This document shows, in pieces, positions 1 to 11,250 of a stretch of DNA of 64,000 nt. The notes below the pieces were generated by a model, which was not told the origin of the DNA, did not search any database, and saw only the letters and a program-made list of their open reading frames with translations. The stretch is from positions 95,232,001 through 95,296,000 of the forward strand of contig JBITNC010000001.1 of assembly GCA_050084985.1 (NCBI GenBank). The letters are read 5' to 3'. The position numbers and the translations under genes were made by a program. Every line of letters begins with the position of its first letter. Position 1 is the stretch's first letter. This DNA comes from Nageia nagi. Its lineage: Eukaryota > Pinophyta.

Positions 1-312
1 GTCTTTTCTTTAGATATATTGAAGGGGACCATGGATCCTAGGCATAATCTCATCATACCTAATTACTTCCTATTGAGAATATCCCACTCTTAATTTGATA
101 TAGTTTGTGGTTTCTTTGTCTTTCCATCCAATTAAGATAAGGTTCCTTATAATACATATTATCCTCCATCTGCATATTCCAAAATTGAAAAGTTTGGCAA
201 TTGAACTTTTACAACCTGAACTTCTCTTCCTATACCATTTCTTTCACTTGATCCATAAATCTTCCTTTCCTTTTTATCAAGTACCCAAAAAAATAAAGCT
301 TTGATACTAATT
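1..312 (-). mobile_element. 5' end of a Ty1/copia element (primer site and gag start), cut by window edge
   Basis: Read on the minus strand, a sequence close to the initiator-tRNA-Met primer site (TAGTATCAAAGC, family TGGTATCAGAGC) lies near 296-309. About 40 bases on, a broken gag frame begins MDQVKEM and continues with KFN, QFWNMQMED and KEPYLNWMER at about 20-250. This matches the start of copia Gag proteins, where a KFNGxNFxxWKxxMEDxL block follows the initiator Met. The frame has TAG and TAA stops and runs off the window. The LTR should lie to the right, from about 313, but its outer end could not be found. Identification rests on the primer-site-like sequence plus the Gag N-terminal pattern. 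Confidence 0.55.
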
Positions 313-950
313 ATTAAGATATAATATATAAAATATAGTTTGATCAAGTCAACATACATTAATTACAAAAAATAATTAAGTAAAATAATCATACAAATAA
401 GAGAATATGAATATGAACATGGATCACTTGATGTAAGCTACATCTATAGAGAATATATAGTATCTTGAACTAAATAGTCCAAGCAACCAAAGGGAATCAA
501 CCAAGAATTAAATTATTGTACCTTCCTCTTTTGTTTATAAAGAATTATCACCTACAACAATCTCTCTCAACAAGTATTCATTCTTCTCTATAATTCCTCA
601 TACATATGCAAATCCTATCACCACATTATATGATAATAAATTTTATATACATTTATAGATTCATTCCTTTCTATTTTGTACACACTAATAAAAATTTTAT
701 AATAATAGAGTTCACCACCCCATGAAACACTTATCTCACAAGATTATAATAACCAAATACTAAGTTTCATGATCCAAAATAGAGTGCTTGTGTCTTTTGT
801 TACTGATCATCTACTACCAAGCTGATTGGTTATTAGTTTGGTCACTATCAGGCTAACTACTCATGATTTATTGATCGATTGGTATGATCAATATCGTTCC
901 TACCAATCAAGCCTATAGATTGGTCTTATGTATGTCAATTCTAAAATAAA
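313..950. other. AT-rich sequence, probably the LTR of the copia fragment
   Basis: No coding frame or tandem structure is visible. Its position directly behind a minus-strand primer site suggests LTR sequence. No second copy exists in the window to confirm it. Confidence 0.3.
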
Positions 951-1128
951 GAGTTATTTTTCATACTTAGCCAAATAATCAAGCTCCATCCCCAATAAAT
1001 AATGCACTAACTAATGTAACAACATTTGGACTAATGCTAAAATATTCAATTTATTTAAATAGTTTGATATCTTCTTTACTATAACCATTCTTTGCATATC
1101 CTGAAATCATTGCATTCCATGGAATTAT
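951..1128 (-). pseudogene. PPR protein pseudogene, downstream part (split by LTR element)
   Basis: On the minus strand the bases just left of the LTR element read IPWNAMISGYAKNG, then KEDIKLFK and SPNVVTLVSAL. This is the classic sequence of a plant PLS-class pentatricopeptide repeat (SWNAMIxGYAxNG, EALxLFxxM, PNxVTxVSxL). PPR proteins of this class bind organellar RNA and often direct C-to-U editing. The frame contains a stop and fades near position 960. It joins the PPR sequence at 3775-5260 once the LTR element between them is removed: the motif VLFDKM on that side runs into IPWNAMIS here, as in intact proteins. Confidence 0.75.
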
Positions 1129-1380
1129 TGAGAAAATGCAAACTAATGCAAGATTTGATTATTATGAATTTAGAATACAAATATATAGTTCTACAAGAAC
1201 TAGTAGACAAAGAGGTGGTTGAGAAGTATTCTTCTCATAACTTGCAACTAAGTACAACAAGCCAAATTATGTGTTTAACAAACCACTATAAGATAATATG
1301 TACAATCCATGTGAATACAACAAGCTACTATATTACAAGCTAACAAATCTATGACTTAGACTTGAGGGATAATGTTTACA
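1129..1380 (-). repeat. 3' LTR of the small element
   Basis: Direct-repeat partner of 3519-3774. Shared blocks include CAAACTAATGCAAGAT, ATTATTATGAATTT and AACAAACCACTA. The inner end abuts a purine tract on the minus strand. Confidence 0.7.
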
Positions 1381-1759
1381 CCAACATTATTCCCTTTTAT
1401 ACTAAAGGGAATCATCAATGAGTTCTTAAGCATCACCAAGTTTGGAAGAAACAAAATCATTTACATTTCCTCCAATCCTTTAACAAAAAATCAAAAGTTT
1501 CAAATAATTTGTGTTGGCACTCCTTCCACCTCTTGTGTGGGATCTCCTCCATTTTTGGTGTAGATCCTTCCTTTAGTGCCTCCTTTTTTTTATTAGCTTC
1601 CCCTTCAACAAAAGTGTCTCTAAGTATGATTTTCAACAACCACTATCTCTCATCATCATTATGGTCTTGCAAGTGATCATATTTTACATCATAATTCCAT
1701 ACTTTATATGAGTATTTACAATTAATCATATCACATAGATGATTATATATCACAATAAT

Positions 1760-2790
1760 TTAACATATCTTTACACATAATTTTAAATAATAGGTAGCTA
1801 AATATTGACTAATTGAATAAGCAACCTCACATAAATCATCACTCAACATGTCACACTTTACTAAGGTTTTACATTCATCATTTGGATTCTCATAACCTAA
1901 GTTTGCAATATCCATCATTGTATTTACACCAAGAAGAATCTCTTCCAAGGTTACCTGCATGAAACCATCTTCATCTTCCTCACACACAAGATGAATCTCA
2001 AACTTATTTTCAAAATACTTAAATAAATAATGAGTATCACAAACAAATAAGCCATCTTCACCAATGACTATCTCAATATTTTCTATCTCCTCCTTGATAT
2101 AGTCTTCATCAATCCTCACTCTTTATGAGTGATCTTCAAACATGGAACTTGTAGCCTCCATCTCCTTTTCATCAATGATCTCTCTTGGATCATTGTCCCA
2201 TATTGCATTTCTAATATAACCAACTTTCACTTCAATTGAGTGAGTTTCCAAGCATCCATCCATCCAATATGAATGGTCTTCATCATAATAAAGCTAATAA
2301 TGCTCCTTGGTATTAACATAACACCCTTACATGAGTGTTTATTCTTATTGTCCATCATTTTTCCATGAATTATTTTCACATGTCTCTTCCATGAGACTTT
2401 GTTCATCAAATGAATTCTCCATGAGGTATTTTTCATCATATGTCTCCTCCATGAGAAATCTATCCTCCTTATGATTAATGTGAATGTCATTACAACATTA
2501 CATTCCTATAAGAGGTTTATCATTACAAGTCCTCTTATTAGGCTCCTTTTCATATTCCTTTTCATGGAATTTTCCATCATAATTTTCATTGTATATGACT
2601 TCATAAGATATATCTCCCATAATCTAAATCACTTAAGGCTCAAACATTTCTTCATATGGGACTTCATAAGTCCCTACAAACAAAAATAACTTCTCTCCTT
2701 CAAGAAGGATTTCATCATCTTCTTCCTCTATAAAGAAGAACTCATCATCATTTTCCAAATCCATCTCCCTTTGTGGGATTTAATAAATAT
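1760..2790 (-). pseudogene. Decayed acidic open frame carried by the small LTR element
   Basis: The minus strand reads as one rather open frame from about 2790 to 1760. It is rich in Glu and Asp, for example EEEDDEILLEGE near the start and IKEEIENIEIVIGEDG near 2080. The best-preserved 120 codons (2119-1760) have no internal stop. Between about 2490 and 2350 a short block recurs: RFLMEETYDE, KYLMENSFDE, QSLMEETCEN, a roughly 11-residue repeat. I do not recognise a known domain. It sits where gag would sit in a full element. A similar but not identical acidic frame is found in the other small LTR element (10100-10660). Confidence 0.4.
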
Positions 2791-3504
2791 CCATTACAAA
2801 AAATCAACCTCAATAAAAAAAATATTTCATCTCAAATTTAAATCAAACTCTAATAAAATAAACCTTCTCCAAACTTTATTATTAGTTTTACTAGAATATA
2901 TAAAATCTGGGAAAAATAATGCTATAAAAAATTTTCACCTCCTTTATTTTAATGTTGGTTGCCAATGGATACTATTTGGTATTCAATCCAAATATATCCA
3001 TGCATATCTCTTCTAGATAATAAGTGTCTGGGCATACACACTCCTCTTCTCCATTTTATATACAATCTTATTCTTCACAAGCACTATCTCCATAGGCTAA
3101 AATGTTAGCTTCTTCAACACAAGTAATTATTTGGAATATGCCTCAATGCCTTTCTCTCATATAGATGAGTCTTCAAACATGTTGTTTATGATTACTCTCT
3201 TCTCCAATGAATAATGGTCTTCCTTGTATTTGTAGATGGCCTACTTCAAGATTGGGAACTTTTCTTTTATAATAAATGGGCCTCTCTAATGCTAGATTCT
3301 ATCACAATAGTTATTTCCTAATTTTTCTCCAAGCAAGAGTTTAGTCTATTCCAGATTTTATCTCAATCTTCAAAATAGCAAACACCTCATAGGTTGGCTT
3401 CCACATAGGCTTCATAAATAAAATAAATTGATGACATTCCTTGAAGAGTTTGATAATATATTTCAAGACTTCGCCCACTCTAACCCAATCTAATGAATTA
3501 ACTA

Positions 3505-3517
3505 GCTCTAATACTAA
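3505..3517 (-). other. Primer binding site of the small LTR element
   Basis: The plus strand reads GCTCTAATACTAA. Its reverse complement resembles the initiator-tRNA-Met primer site TGGTATCAGAGC with two transitions. It lies directly inside the right LTR, as expected for a minus-strand element. Confidence 0.6.
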
Positions 3518-3518
3518 T

Positions 3519-3774
3519 TGAGAAGTTGCAAACTAATGCAAGATCTAATTATTATGAATTTGAAAAAAAAATATATACTTATATGAGAAAAATGTATATA
3601 AATAGATGGTTGAAAAGCATTCTTCTCATGACTCATAGCTAACTACAACAAACCAAACCATGTGGTTAACAAACCACTACAAGATAATACATACAATCCA
3701 TGTGATGACAACAAGCTCCTACATGAAAAGCTAATAAATATAATGACTTAGATTTTAGGGATAATATTTATTCA
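3519..3774 (-). repeat. 5' LTR of the small element
   Basis: Direct-repeat partner of 1129-1380. It starts next to the primer site and ends at TTCA before PPR sequence resumes. Confidence 0.7.
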
Positions 3775-5260
3775 AATAATTATTTTCCCATAATGCATCT
3801 TGTCAAATAAAACACTTACATTCTTTATGCTCTTATATTTTGTACACATGTTTATTAGCATTGTTATTATAATTTCATGTGAAAGAAACTAACACGTAAT
3901 TATTTATTAAGAATTTCCATGCTCCATTTTAAAATTGAAAAAGATTCACATACAAAAATAATTCTTGTAAAGGTTCTTAAATATTATTGAGAACTACTCA
4001 ATTATATGTAAAAAAAAAAACTAAGGACCTAAAAACTATGCCCATTCTATGCATATCCTATGATCTATGCATTCTATAAGATTAAACTTGATTAGGTATA
4101 TCCTTAAGAGTTTCAATGAAACCTCATCAAGAAATATATTATGTTCATACCCTACAATCATTACACTCCATAATATTGTATGTTTGTATTGCATTGACTT
4201 GAAAATATTGTTAGCTTCCTTAAGAAGCCCATTCTAGACAAATCCTATAATCATTGAATTCCTTGAGATAGTGTCTCTCTATTGTATTTTTTCAAATAGT
4301 ACACTAGCCTTTTTTATGTTCCCAAAATTAACATACATGTCTCTCATAAAAGTTTTCATTAAAAAAATTGAGTGAAAACTACTTATTATTTTTTTATAGA
4401 TATCTTGACACATGTTTCCATAATGTATCTTGTCAAATAAAATATTTGCATTATTAATGCTCCCACATTTTCTAAACATGTTTATTAGCATTTTTATAAT
4501 AATTTCATATAAAATAAACCCATATATAGTTTTTTTTACATAACTATCCATACACCATTTTCAAGTTGAAAATATTGCACATATAAAAAGAATACTTAAA
4601 ATTGTTATTGAATTTCATATAAATTAAAACTAATCAATTATATTTTATTAAAATATGCAAGGGAATCTAAAATATGACAATTATATGCATATTCTAAGAT
4701 TGGTGCATTCCATGGTATTGTGTTTCATTGAGGTATATCCTTAAAAGTCTCAATGCCTCATTGAGAAACCCCATTTGTACATGCCTTGCAATCATTACAT
4801 TCCATGAGATTATATCTCTATATGACATTTCCTTAAAAACTATTTTCAAATTCATTAAGAATACCAATATGGATATATATTATAATGATTGAAATCTATG
4901 AGATGGTATTCTCTCTCATAAAAGTTTTCAAACAATCCACTGACCTTTTGTATGTTCACAAACTTAGCATATATGTCTATTAGATCATTCATCACAATAA
5001 CATTCAAGTGAAAACCACTTAATATTTCTTGATGGATATCAATGTACTATTCCTCAAGGAATCTTTTTAGACAAAATACTCACCTTGTTAATACTACCAC
5101 ATTTTGTATACATGTATATCAATTATGTTATCATAATTCCATGCAAAAGAAACCCACATCTAATTATTTATCCATGAATGTTTATGTCCTATTTTAAAGC
5201 TACAAAAGTTGCACATATAGAATGAATGCTTACACAAGTTATTGGATTTTATGTGAAACT
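3775..5260 (-). pseudogene. PPR protein pseudogene, upstream part
   Basis: Read on the minus strand this stretch shows repeated PPR features with many stops. YMYTKCGSI appears near 5100. VFKEMSYRDIISWNVMIA then GFLNEALRLL appears near 4850-4750. MFRKCGSINNANILFDKI appears near 4480-4420, and VLFDKMHYGK near 3810-3785. Three segments containing the (K)CGSI..A..LFDKM block lie roughly 630 bases apart (about 3790-3990, 4410-4590, 5050-5230), which is the normal spacing of PLS triplets in these proteins. The longest open piece is 90 codons (4551-4279). It was an organelle-targeted RNA-binding protein of the plant PPR family; no start, transit peptide or C-terminal E/DYW domain is visible. Confidence 0.75.
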
Positions 5261-6287
5261 AATCAATTATATCTTCTAAAATACTTGAGTTCCATTTAAC
5301 ATTAACAATTATTTATATTATATCAATAACTTAAGTAATTTGCAAGGTTATCGAATCTAGTCTAAAATCGATCAAGTTGTAAGTTTAACATGTTTTTAAT
5401 GAAAGTCTATATCGATAGTTTTAGTAATTTAATATTCAAAATTATTTGGATTATGTATTACAAAATAAATCCCATTTCCATAGAAAAAATAATTTAGTTA
5501 AGCACCAATAATCACTACATGAATATTGTTAATCCTTGAAGTGGTTAAAATGGTTTGTATCCTTTACAATAATTTCTCATGCAATAATTTTAGAGAAAAA
5601 ATTTATGTAGAGTCATAGTTACCATAAGTATATTTTTCTCCTCGATCACTTATTTTTCATATTGTAGGATTTATTTTAACTTATTTGGATGATGGTTATT
5701 ATGTTCACTTTGGATATAAGAAAGAAGTCATTCACAATTACTATAGGCCAATATGTACTAACTTGTATATAGTGATATTAAAAGTCCCCATAAAGTAGTT
5801 GTGTTATCTAGTTAAAGATATAATTTAAATGTGTTATACTAAGGATAATATATGATAAATATAGTGTACTTAAATTTCATTTTTTGTTTTTAATAGAATA
5901 TTTTGGGTTTAGTCTAATTACGAATTTGAGTACCAATATAATAGGTGGTATGTTATATGCCATGAAAACATACACTTAAAAAGTATTTTTCATCTTTGAT
6001 ATTATTAAAATAGTATTTTTTATTTGGAATTTATTATTTTATTCTTATATATTATTTAGTTCTATAGAACTAGATAACCATAGGTTTTGGGTTTTGTAAC
6101 AATCTACTATTAATAATTATGATCAAATAAGAGTTTAACTTTATTATTATGATTTATGATTCCATGAATCATACTATTAATGGTGTCTATATTTGGATAA
6201 CATTATGATGTTTCCAAGTCTTTATCTCTATAATTAATTCAATAATTAAATTTTTATGATTTATTATTTGAGCTTTATTTTAATGCT
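5261..6287. other. AT-rich sequence with no recognised feature
   Basis: No frame longer than background, no LTR pair and no tandem array was seen here. Confidence 0.4.
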
Positions 6288-6298
6288 ATATTATTAAT

Positions 6299-6490
6299 AT
6301 TGATCATGAGGATTTTGAAATGCTCCCCAAACCTTTTACAAATGAAACTTTGTCATGCAAACATTACATTTGGATCATATATCTATCTTTAAGGGGTGGG
6401 ATTTGAACCTAGGACTCCATTTGTAACAATTGAGAGTTACACACTCAATATTCACCAACTCCCCTAACAAGTGAAGATGCATGACCTAAA
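6299..6490 (-). mobile_element. tRNA-derived SINE with 11-bp target duplication
   Basis: On the minus strand the element carries an A-box-like TAGGGGAGTTGGTG (6453-6466) and, about 50 bases on, a near-perfect B box AGGTTCAAATCC (6400-6411). These are the internal RNA polymerase III promoter parts of tRNA-derived plant SINEs. The 11-mer ATATTATTAAT stands exactly at both ends (6288-6298 and 6491-6501), which delimits a 192-base insertion. There is no clear A tail at the 3' end (left side). Box order and the target duplication together make the call firm. Confidence 0.75.
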
Positions 6491-6660
6491 ATATTATTAA
6501 TGTTATTTATTAGATTAGTTTACTATATATGTTGAGTTTTATAAAAAAGTTCTCTTTTATTTTTTTAATGAATTACATAAATTTCATTTGACTATTCTAA
6601 TTGAATATCCAATTAACCTAATAATTAATTTATTATTATGATTTATTATATAAATTTTCA

Positions 6661-7110
6661 ATGTGTGATCAAACACATAAGTTTGCTTTGGCATATGTGA
6701 AGTACACATATATATGTGGTTTTTCCTCTTGGATAAAGATTAAATAGGGTTATAAGGGGTTTGTATATTGCATATACATATTTTGGGTTGCTTATAGTTG
6801 GTCTTGAGGGTGGTTTATCTACAACCCTTGTTACAAATGTATATTAAGGTAATCCAATCAAGTTTGCAAATGATTTGTATATAGATAAGGATGGGAATAT
6901 TTATTTTATAGATAGTAATTCCTTTACTAGAGACAGTAAGTATTGTAGTGATACTTTGTGATTATTCTTATTTATGTACTATAATTTTAATTAAGATATT
7001 TTCTATCAAATTTATCTCAAGAATTTCAATTTATTGGTATCTTTAGCAAATTATACTAGAAGGATTATTAAATATGATCCTCACACCCAACACTATATTT
7101 GAATACATTT
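6661..7110 (+). pseudogene. Strictosidine-synthase-like protein pseudogene, two exon remnants
   Basis: One plus-strand frame with two in-frame stops reads CGFPLG, RGLYIAYTYFGLLIVG, EGGLSTTLVT, KFANDLYIDKDGNIYF and IDSNSF. This is the plant strictosidine-synthase-like family (six-bladed beta-propeller; consensus ICGRPLGLRF, DLYIADAYFGL, VTEAEG, FxNDLDID.DGxVYFTDSS). A GTAAG donor follows at 6936. After about 85 bases with a polypyrimidine-poor tract, an AG at 7020-7021 precedes NFNLLVSLANYTRRIIKYD and PHT (7022-7090), matching RRNFxLLVxxAxxTGRLLKYDPHT. The splice phase is off by a base or two. Most members of the family are not true strictosidine synthases. Flanking exons were not found. Confidence 0.75.
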
Positions 7111-8170
7111 TCTAATTTTGATCAAAGTTTTGATTTTCCCTTATTGTATTCAATTTATTTATCTCTTAAAATATGGTCAAATTTGATTCCATATCAAATT
7201 TTATTTAATATGATAATATCATAATTGAAGAATATTGTATGATGTTTCTTGCTAAATATTTATAATTTATCCTATTAGCAACATGTATATAACATGTTAT
7301 AGGTAGGTTATATACTAATTGTATATGCCTAAAATGAATTCTTATTTATTAAATAATTTATTTTTATAGCATCAATGGATATTTATTGTAAAAAAAGGGT
7401 TAAATACACCCAATACAATCTAATTGATGTAAAAGGACCACCAAACAATGTAAGTAGCATCAAATATTAATAAAGGCATCACAAGCTATGTAATATGTGA
7501 TGATTCCAAGAAAACAAGAGGATTAAGATGTTGCTATAAAATAATATCTATAGAAAATTGCTCCCTATCGAATAATTAGATATTAGATAGGTCAATACAT
7601 GCACATAATATCATTCGAATAATAATGATATTTTATAACACCACTTGTCTAAGGATGTATTATCTATTCTTCACTATGCTTTGCATATTTCTATTTCAGT
7701 ATTTAATTCCATATATTTCATGATGTCGGCACCATGTGAGAAGCTAATATCAAAGTACCTGCATGTGGTTATGATATATGTGTAAGCATGACTTGAGAAA
7801 AGATATTCATTTGCAACTTGATGATACAAATCTGATAAGATAGTACTTTTTTATTTACTAATATTAGTATATATTATCATATATTCTTTAGTAATTAAAT
7901 TATAGAGAAATAATGTTTTATTTTATTACTTACACATTATTTTTTATCTACATTTTAGTGAGCCCACTATTTCAAATGATCTTTTCCCTTTTGGTCGAGA
8001 TATTGTACAATTATGTAATGGATCCAATTATGTTGACATTGTGCTTTACCTATTCATAGAGTGTCAACATTGTTAAGATGAATGAAAATCAGTTCACATA
8101 ATTTTTCCAAGTTGTGGTGTAGGTTATGAGAGATGATATAAAATGCACAAAAATTAGGATCTGAGGAGAC
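7111..8170. other. AT-rich sequence with no recognised feature
   Basis: Only short frames are present and no repeat partner was seen. It could contain decayed intron or exon sequence of the gene remnant just upstream. Confidence 0.35.
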
Positions 8171-8175
8171 ATTTA

Positions 8176-8480
8176 TGGCCAAATTCTTCCCAAGGAGATT
8201 GAAAAGTGATGTCATCCAAAGATTCTATAATTTTCTAGAGGGACCCATAGATTCATACAAATCACTAGTAAAGGCATTTATGAATCAATATAAATACAAT
8301 ATCAAGGAGAAAAGTATTATTATAGAGTTATGTTCCTTACGCTAATGTTCCAATAAAACCCTAGAGAAATACATTTCAAGATTAAAAAAGGTATAGAAAT
8401 CCATTCATGGTAAATTATATGAAGCTAAAATTTATTGTATTTTTGTTGAGTCCATTCTTCTAGTTATTTAGAAACATTTT
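8176..8480 (+). pseudogene. Ty3/gypsy gag fragment
   Basis: The plus strand reads FPRRLKSDVIQRFYNF, SYKSLVKAFMNQYKYN, LCSLR and KTLEKYISRLKKV with a few stops. This is the pattern of the plant retrotransposon Gag domain (W..L...SI.SW..L...F..QF......L..L.Q...ESL..YI.RF). No LTR, protease or polymerase follows before the next element at 9263. Which element it came from is unclear. The plus-strand gypsy fragment that starts near 16300 is a possible source, but nothing links them. Confidence 0.5.
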
Positions 8481-9262
8481 TCATGGACAACTTGATGAGC
8501 TCCTAGGGTTTGTATTGATGAGAGAAAACTTTAACACTCTAATGTATTATGAGATGTTATATTTTCATGAAACTAAGTGATAGATAATATTTGATCATCG
8601 AATATGATGACCATCTCCTATGATATGCTAATCACATTCAATTTTGCAGGAGTTGGTGTGGATCTTATTACAATTATTACTTAGGTAAAATGGTATTTTT
8701 CCTGATGAAATAGGTGAGCTAATTTAGTGATAAATGGCTATCAAAAATATTTGAAGGACTAAATTTGATATTTAATGATTACTACTAATATTTAAATATT
8801 GTTATATTTATAAATGTTAAACATGAGTATTTAAGGATGATAAATACTTATGGTTTATTATTATTTAATTAAGATATGTAAATAATAATATTCAAGACTA
8901 TTCAAACTATAGTAATAAATATTACTATATAGTTCGATGTTAAACCAATAATCCTTCATTTGATATTAATATCATGAATATTAGTAAGTATAGGATGGTT
9001 AAATATTTTGATGATCTTGTATTTAATGAGTATTTATTATTAAGATACCTCTAATTATCATGGAGCTTTTAAATAATGACTTAATGTAGAATATAGTGTT
9101 AATGAAACTCCAATTACTTTCTGGAAGTGCTATCCATCTTCAAAAGGTGAGTGAGTGTTACCACTTGATTACCCATGAAGAGTGGATTTGGAGGATAATA
9201 ACTCCCCTAATTAAGAACACATGCAAAAATAACAATTTGGATAAAATTTTATCCAAAATTCT
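8481..9262. other. AT-rich sequence with no recognised feature
   Basis: No domain is recognised. An 82-codon plus-strand frame starts at 9096 and runs into the LTR of the next element, so it is unlikely to be a gene. Confidence 0.35.
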
Positions 9263-9745
9263 TGACATGGGAGGAACATGTATTTCCCCTAAATGGAAGC
9301 TTAGTTATGGGTCTTTCACAACAAGTAAATCAATGGAAGAGTAAAATTCACTATAAGAATTCTTTATTCTTCTAATCTACACTAATTCTCCAAAGGATTA
9401 TAAATAAGCTTTTATAAATCATTTCTTTCCACTTTCTGATTTTTAAAAAAGCCTAAAATATAGCTTAGATGAGGCCCAAAATGGAGCCATGCATCCATTA
9501 CTCAATACATACAATTATTCTAAAAATAGAACTAAAAGCAATGCCAAAATTTGTGCTATACAAAAATTATTTTAGGCCTCAAAATTTCTCCTTTATGATA
9601 CATTACAATCTTGTAGATGTTTTGATCCTGCATAATTTAAAAATATGGGCTCAAAATGATATTAAGATCAAAAGTCATGCCCTTCAGAAGTTGGAGTATT
9701 ATTTTGCTACATAAATAAAGTGTAATTGAATATTTAGGTGTATCA
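9263..9745 (-). repeat. 3' LTR of second small element
   Basis: Partner of 10759-11250. Long shared runs include GATGAGGCCCAAAATGGAGC and CTAAAATATAGCTTAGATGA. It ends GTATCA next to the purine tract. Confidence 0.75.
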
Positions 9746-10099
9746 TTCTCCTTTGGTTGAAAAGAACTCAACCCCTAAGTTTTTCTGATCTCAAAAATTG
9801 AAAATACCTAAAAACCCCTTCATTTTAAACTTTCTTCTTTTCCAATGGTCTTTGCAATCTTGTCTCTACATCTTGGATTCTAGAATCCACTTATGATCCT
9901 CCTTCTTTGCTAAGCTTCTATCTTTTTCAATCTTTAACATACTTTGGTAAAATCATTTTTAGAATCCCATAAAATAAATTCATCCCAAAAGTATGTTTCA
10001 CTCTCATATTCCTCATCAAAATCTTATTGGTCAATAAACTTGTCATACTTTTGAGCATCAAAATTATTATCCATGTGCTCTACTACTACTTTTAGAAGA

Positions 10100-10660
10100 A
10101 ATTTTATTTCTTCTTCTTATTTAGCCTCCATTGCTAAATCAAATAACTTCAATACCTCTACTGAAATGATATTTTCATATCCTAATTCAATCTCCAATAT
10201 CTCTTTACAAAATTTATCCATCTCTATGGCTTCTTCTACTAGCTCCATAACTACATAAGATAATTCTATAGCTTCATTTGAATTAACATCCTCATATTTG
10301 ATTTTAGCTTGCATGATCTTCTCCAAGATCTTATTTGCTTTTTGGATATCTTCAATTCCTTCTTCTTCTTTATGAATACTCATGATCACCAACTCAAAAC
10401 TCTCAACTACATCCATTCTTTGTAACTACATAACTATAAGGGTTCTCAAAATGCTTTTCTTTACTGACCAAGCTTTCCTCTATTAATTCCATACTCCTTT
10501 CTCTTCATGGGACTTTAATCTTTTTCATAATTCTAATACAAGTTGTCAACCAAGCTCTTCTTTGAGTCTCCTTAGACTCAAGGTATTTAGCCTTGAAACA
10601 CACAAGTCTTGCCTCCATGAGATGTTTGTATTCAAAATTTATACTCCATAGAGTATCTTC
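10100..10660 (-). pseudogene. Acidic open frame in the second small LTR element
   Basis: Minus-strand reading gives a clean 99-codon frame at 10416-10117 starting MDVVESFELVIMSIHKEEEG and ending LKLFDLAMEAK. It is rich in Glu and predicted helical. A weaker upstream extension reads MEARLVCFKAKYLESKETQ near 10620. No family is recognised. Its place, after the primer site and ahead of the polypurine tract, is that of gag. Its composition resembles the acidic frame of the first small element, although I see no direct sequence match. Confidence 0.4.
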
Positions 10661-10746
10661 TGATTGCAACTATTCATGTTGCCTCTTTATATGCTTCCCT
10701 TTCATGGTGATCCAAATTCAATATTCTATCCAACAAGATCAACTAA

Positions 10747-10758
10747 CTCTGATACAAA
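10747..10758 (-). other. Primer binding site of second small element
   Basis: Plus strand CTCTGATACAAA; the reverse complement begins TTTGTATCAGAG, one step from the initiator-tRNA-Met site TGGTATCAGAG. It abuts the right LTR. Confidence 0.7.
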
Positions 10759-11250
10759 TGATGTAGATTTAATGATGTATATTCCTGCAAAAGACCAAAA
10801 TAGATCTCCAAAATTGATTCACAAAATAAGTAAATCAATGGAAGAATAAGATTCTCAACAATGAATTATTTATTCTTCTGAATCTACACTAATTATCCAA
10901 AAGGATTATAAATAAGCTTTTATAAAGCATCTCTTTCCCCCTTTCTAATTTTAAAAAAGCCTAAAATATAGCTTAGATGAGGCCCAAAATGGAGCCATGC
11001 ATCCATTACTCAATAAATGAAATTATTCTAAAAATAGAACTAAAAGTAATACCAAAATTGTGGCTATACAACAAGCATTTTAGGCCTCAAAATTTTCTCT
11101 TGTAGGAGATATTATAATCTTGTAGATGTTTCGATTCTACATGATTTTAAAAAAATGGGCTCAAAACAATATCGAGATCAAAAGTTACACCCTTCAGAAG
11201 CATTATTTTGTTTCATAAAGAAAGTGTAACTAGAAATTTAAAGTGCATCA
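10759..11250 (-). repeat. 5' LTR of second small element
   Basis: It begins TGATGTAG and ends GTGCATCA, giving matching 5-base inverted ends. It is the partner of 9263-9745. Confidence 0.8.

Larger units (their letters stand above)
1129..3774 (-). mobile_element. Small non-autonomous LTR retrotransposon inserted in a PPR pseudogene
   Basis: Two diverged direct repeats of about 252 and 256 bases bound the element. On the minus strand they begin TG and end CTCA or similar. Inside the right LTR lies a primer site (reverse of TTAGTATTAGAGC, 3505-3517), and inside the left LTR lies a purine-rich tract (minus AAAAGGGAATAATG near 1384-1400). This order fixes the orientation as minus. No gag, protease, reverse transcriptase or integrase can be read in the roughly 2.1 kb between the LTRs, only an acidic frame. 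The hexamer AATTAT stands directly before the left LTR (1123-1128) and three bases beyond the right one (3778-3783), which is a probable target duplication. Confidence 0.7.
9263..11250 (-). mobile_element. Second small non-autonomous LTR retrotransposon
   Basis: Two direct repeats of about 483 bases (9263-9745) and 492 bases (10759-11250) bound about 1 kb of internal sequence. The right LTR starts TGATG and ends CATCA, as LTRs should. A reverse primer site (CTCTGATACAAA, 10747-10758) touches the right LTR. A minus-strand purine tract (AACCAAAGGAGAA, reverse of 9746-9758) touches the left LTR. Orientation is therefore minus. No gag or pol can be read; the internal part carries an acidic frame. 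No target duplication was found (ATTCT left, ATATG right). The left LTR is diverged over its first 60 bases, so its outer edge is approximate. Confidence 0.8.

Noticed and set aside
6299-6490. tRNA gene, because of the good B box
   Set aside because: No cloverleaf can be folded and the A box is SINE-like. The long flanking duplication shows a retroposon.
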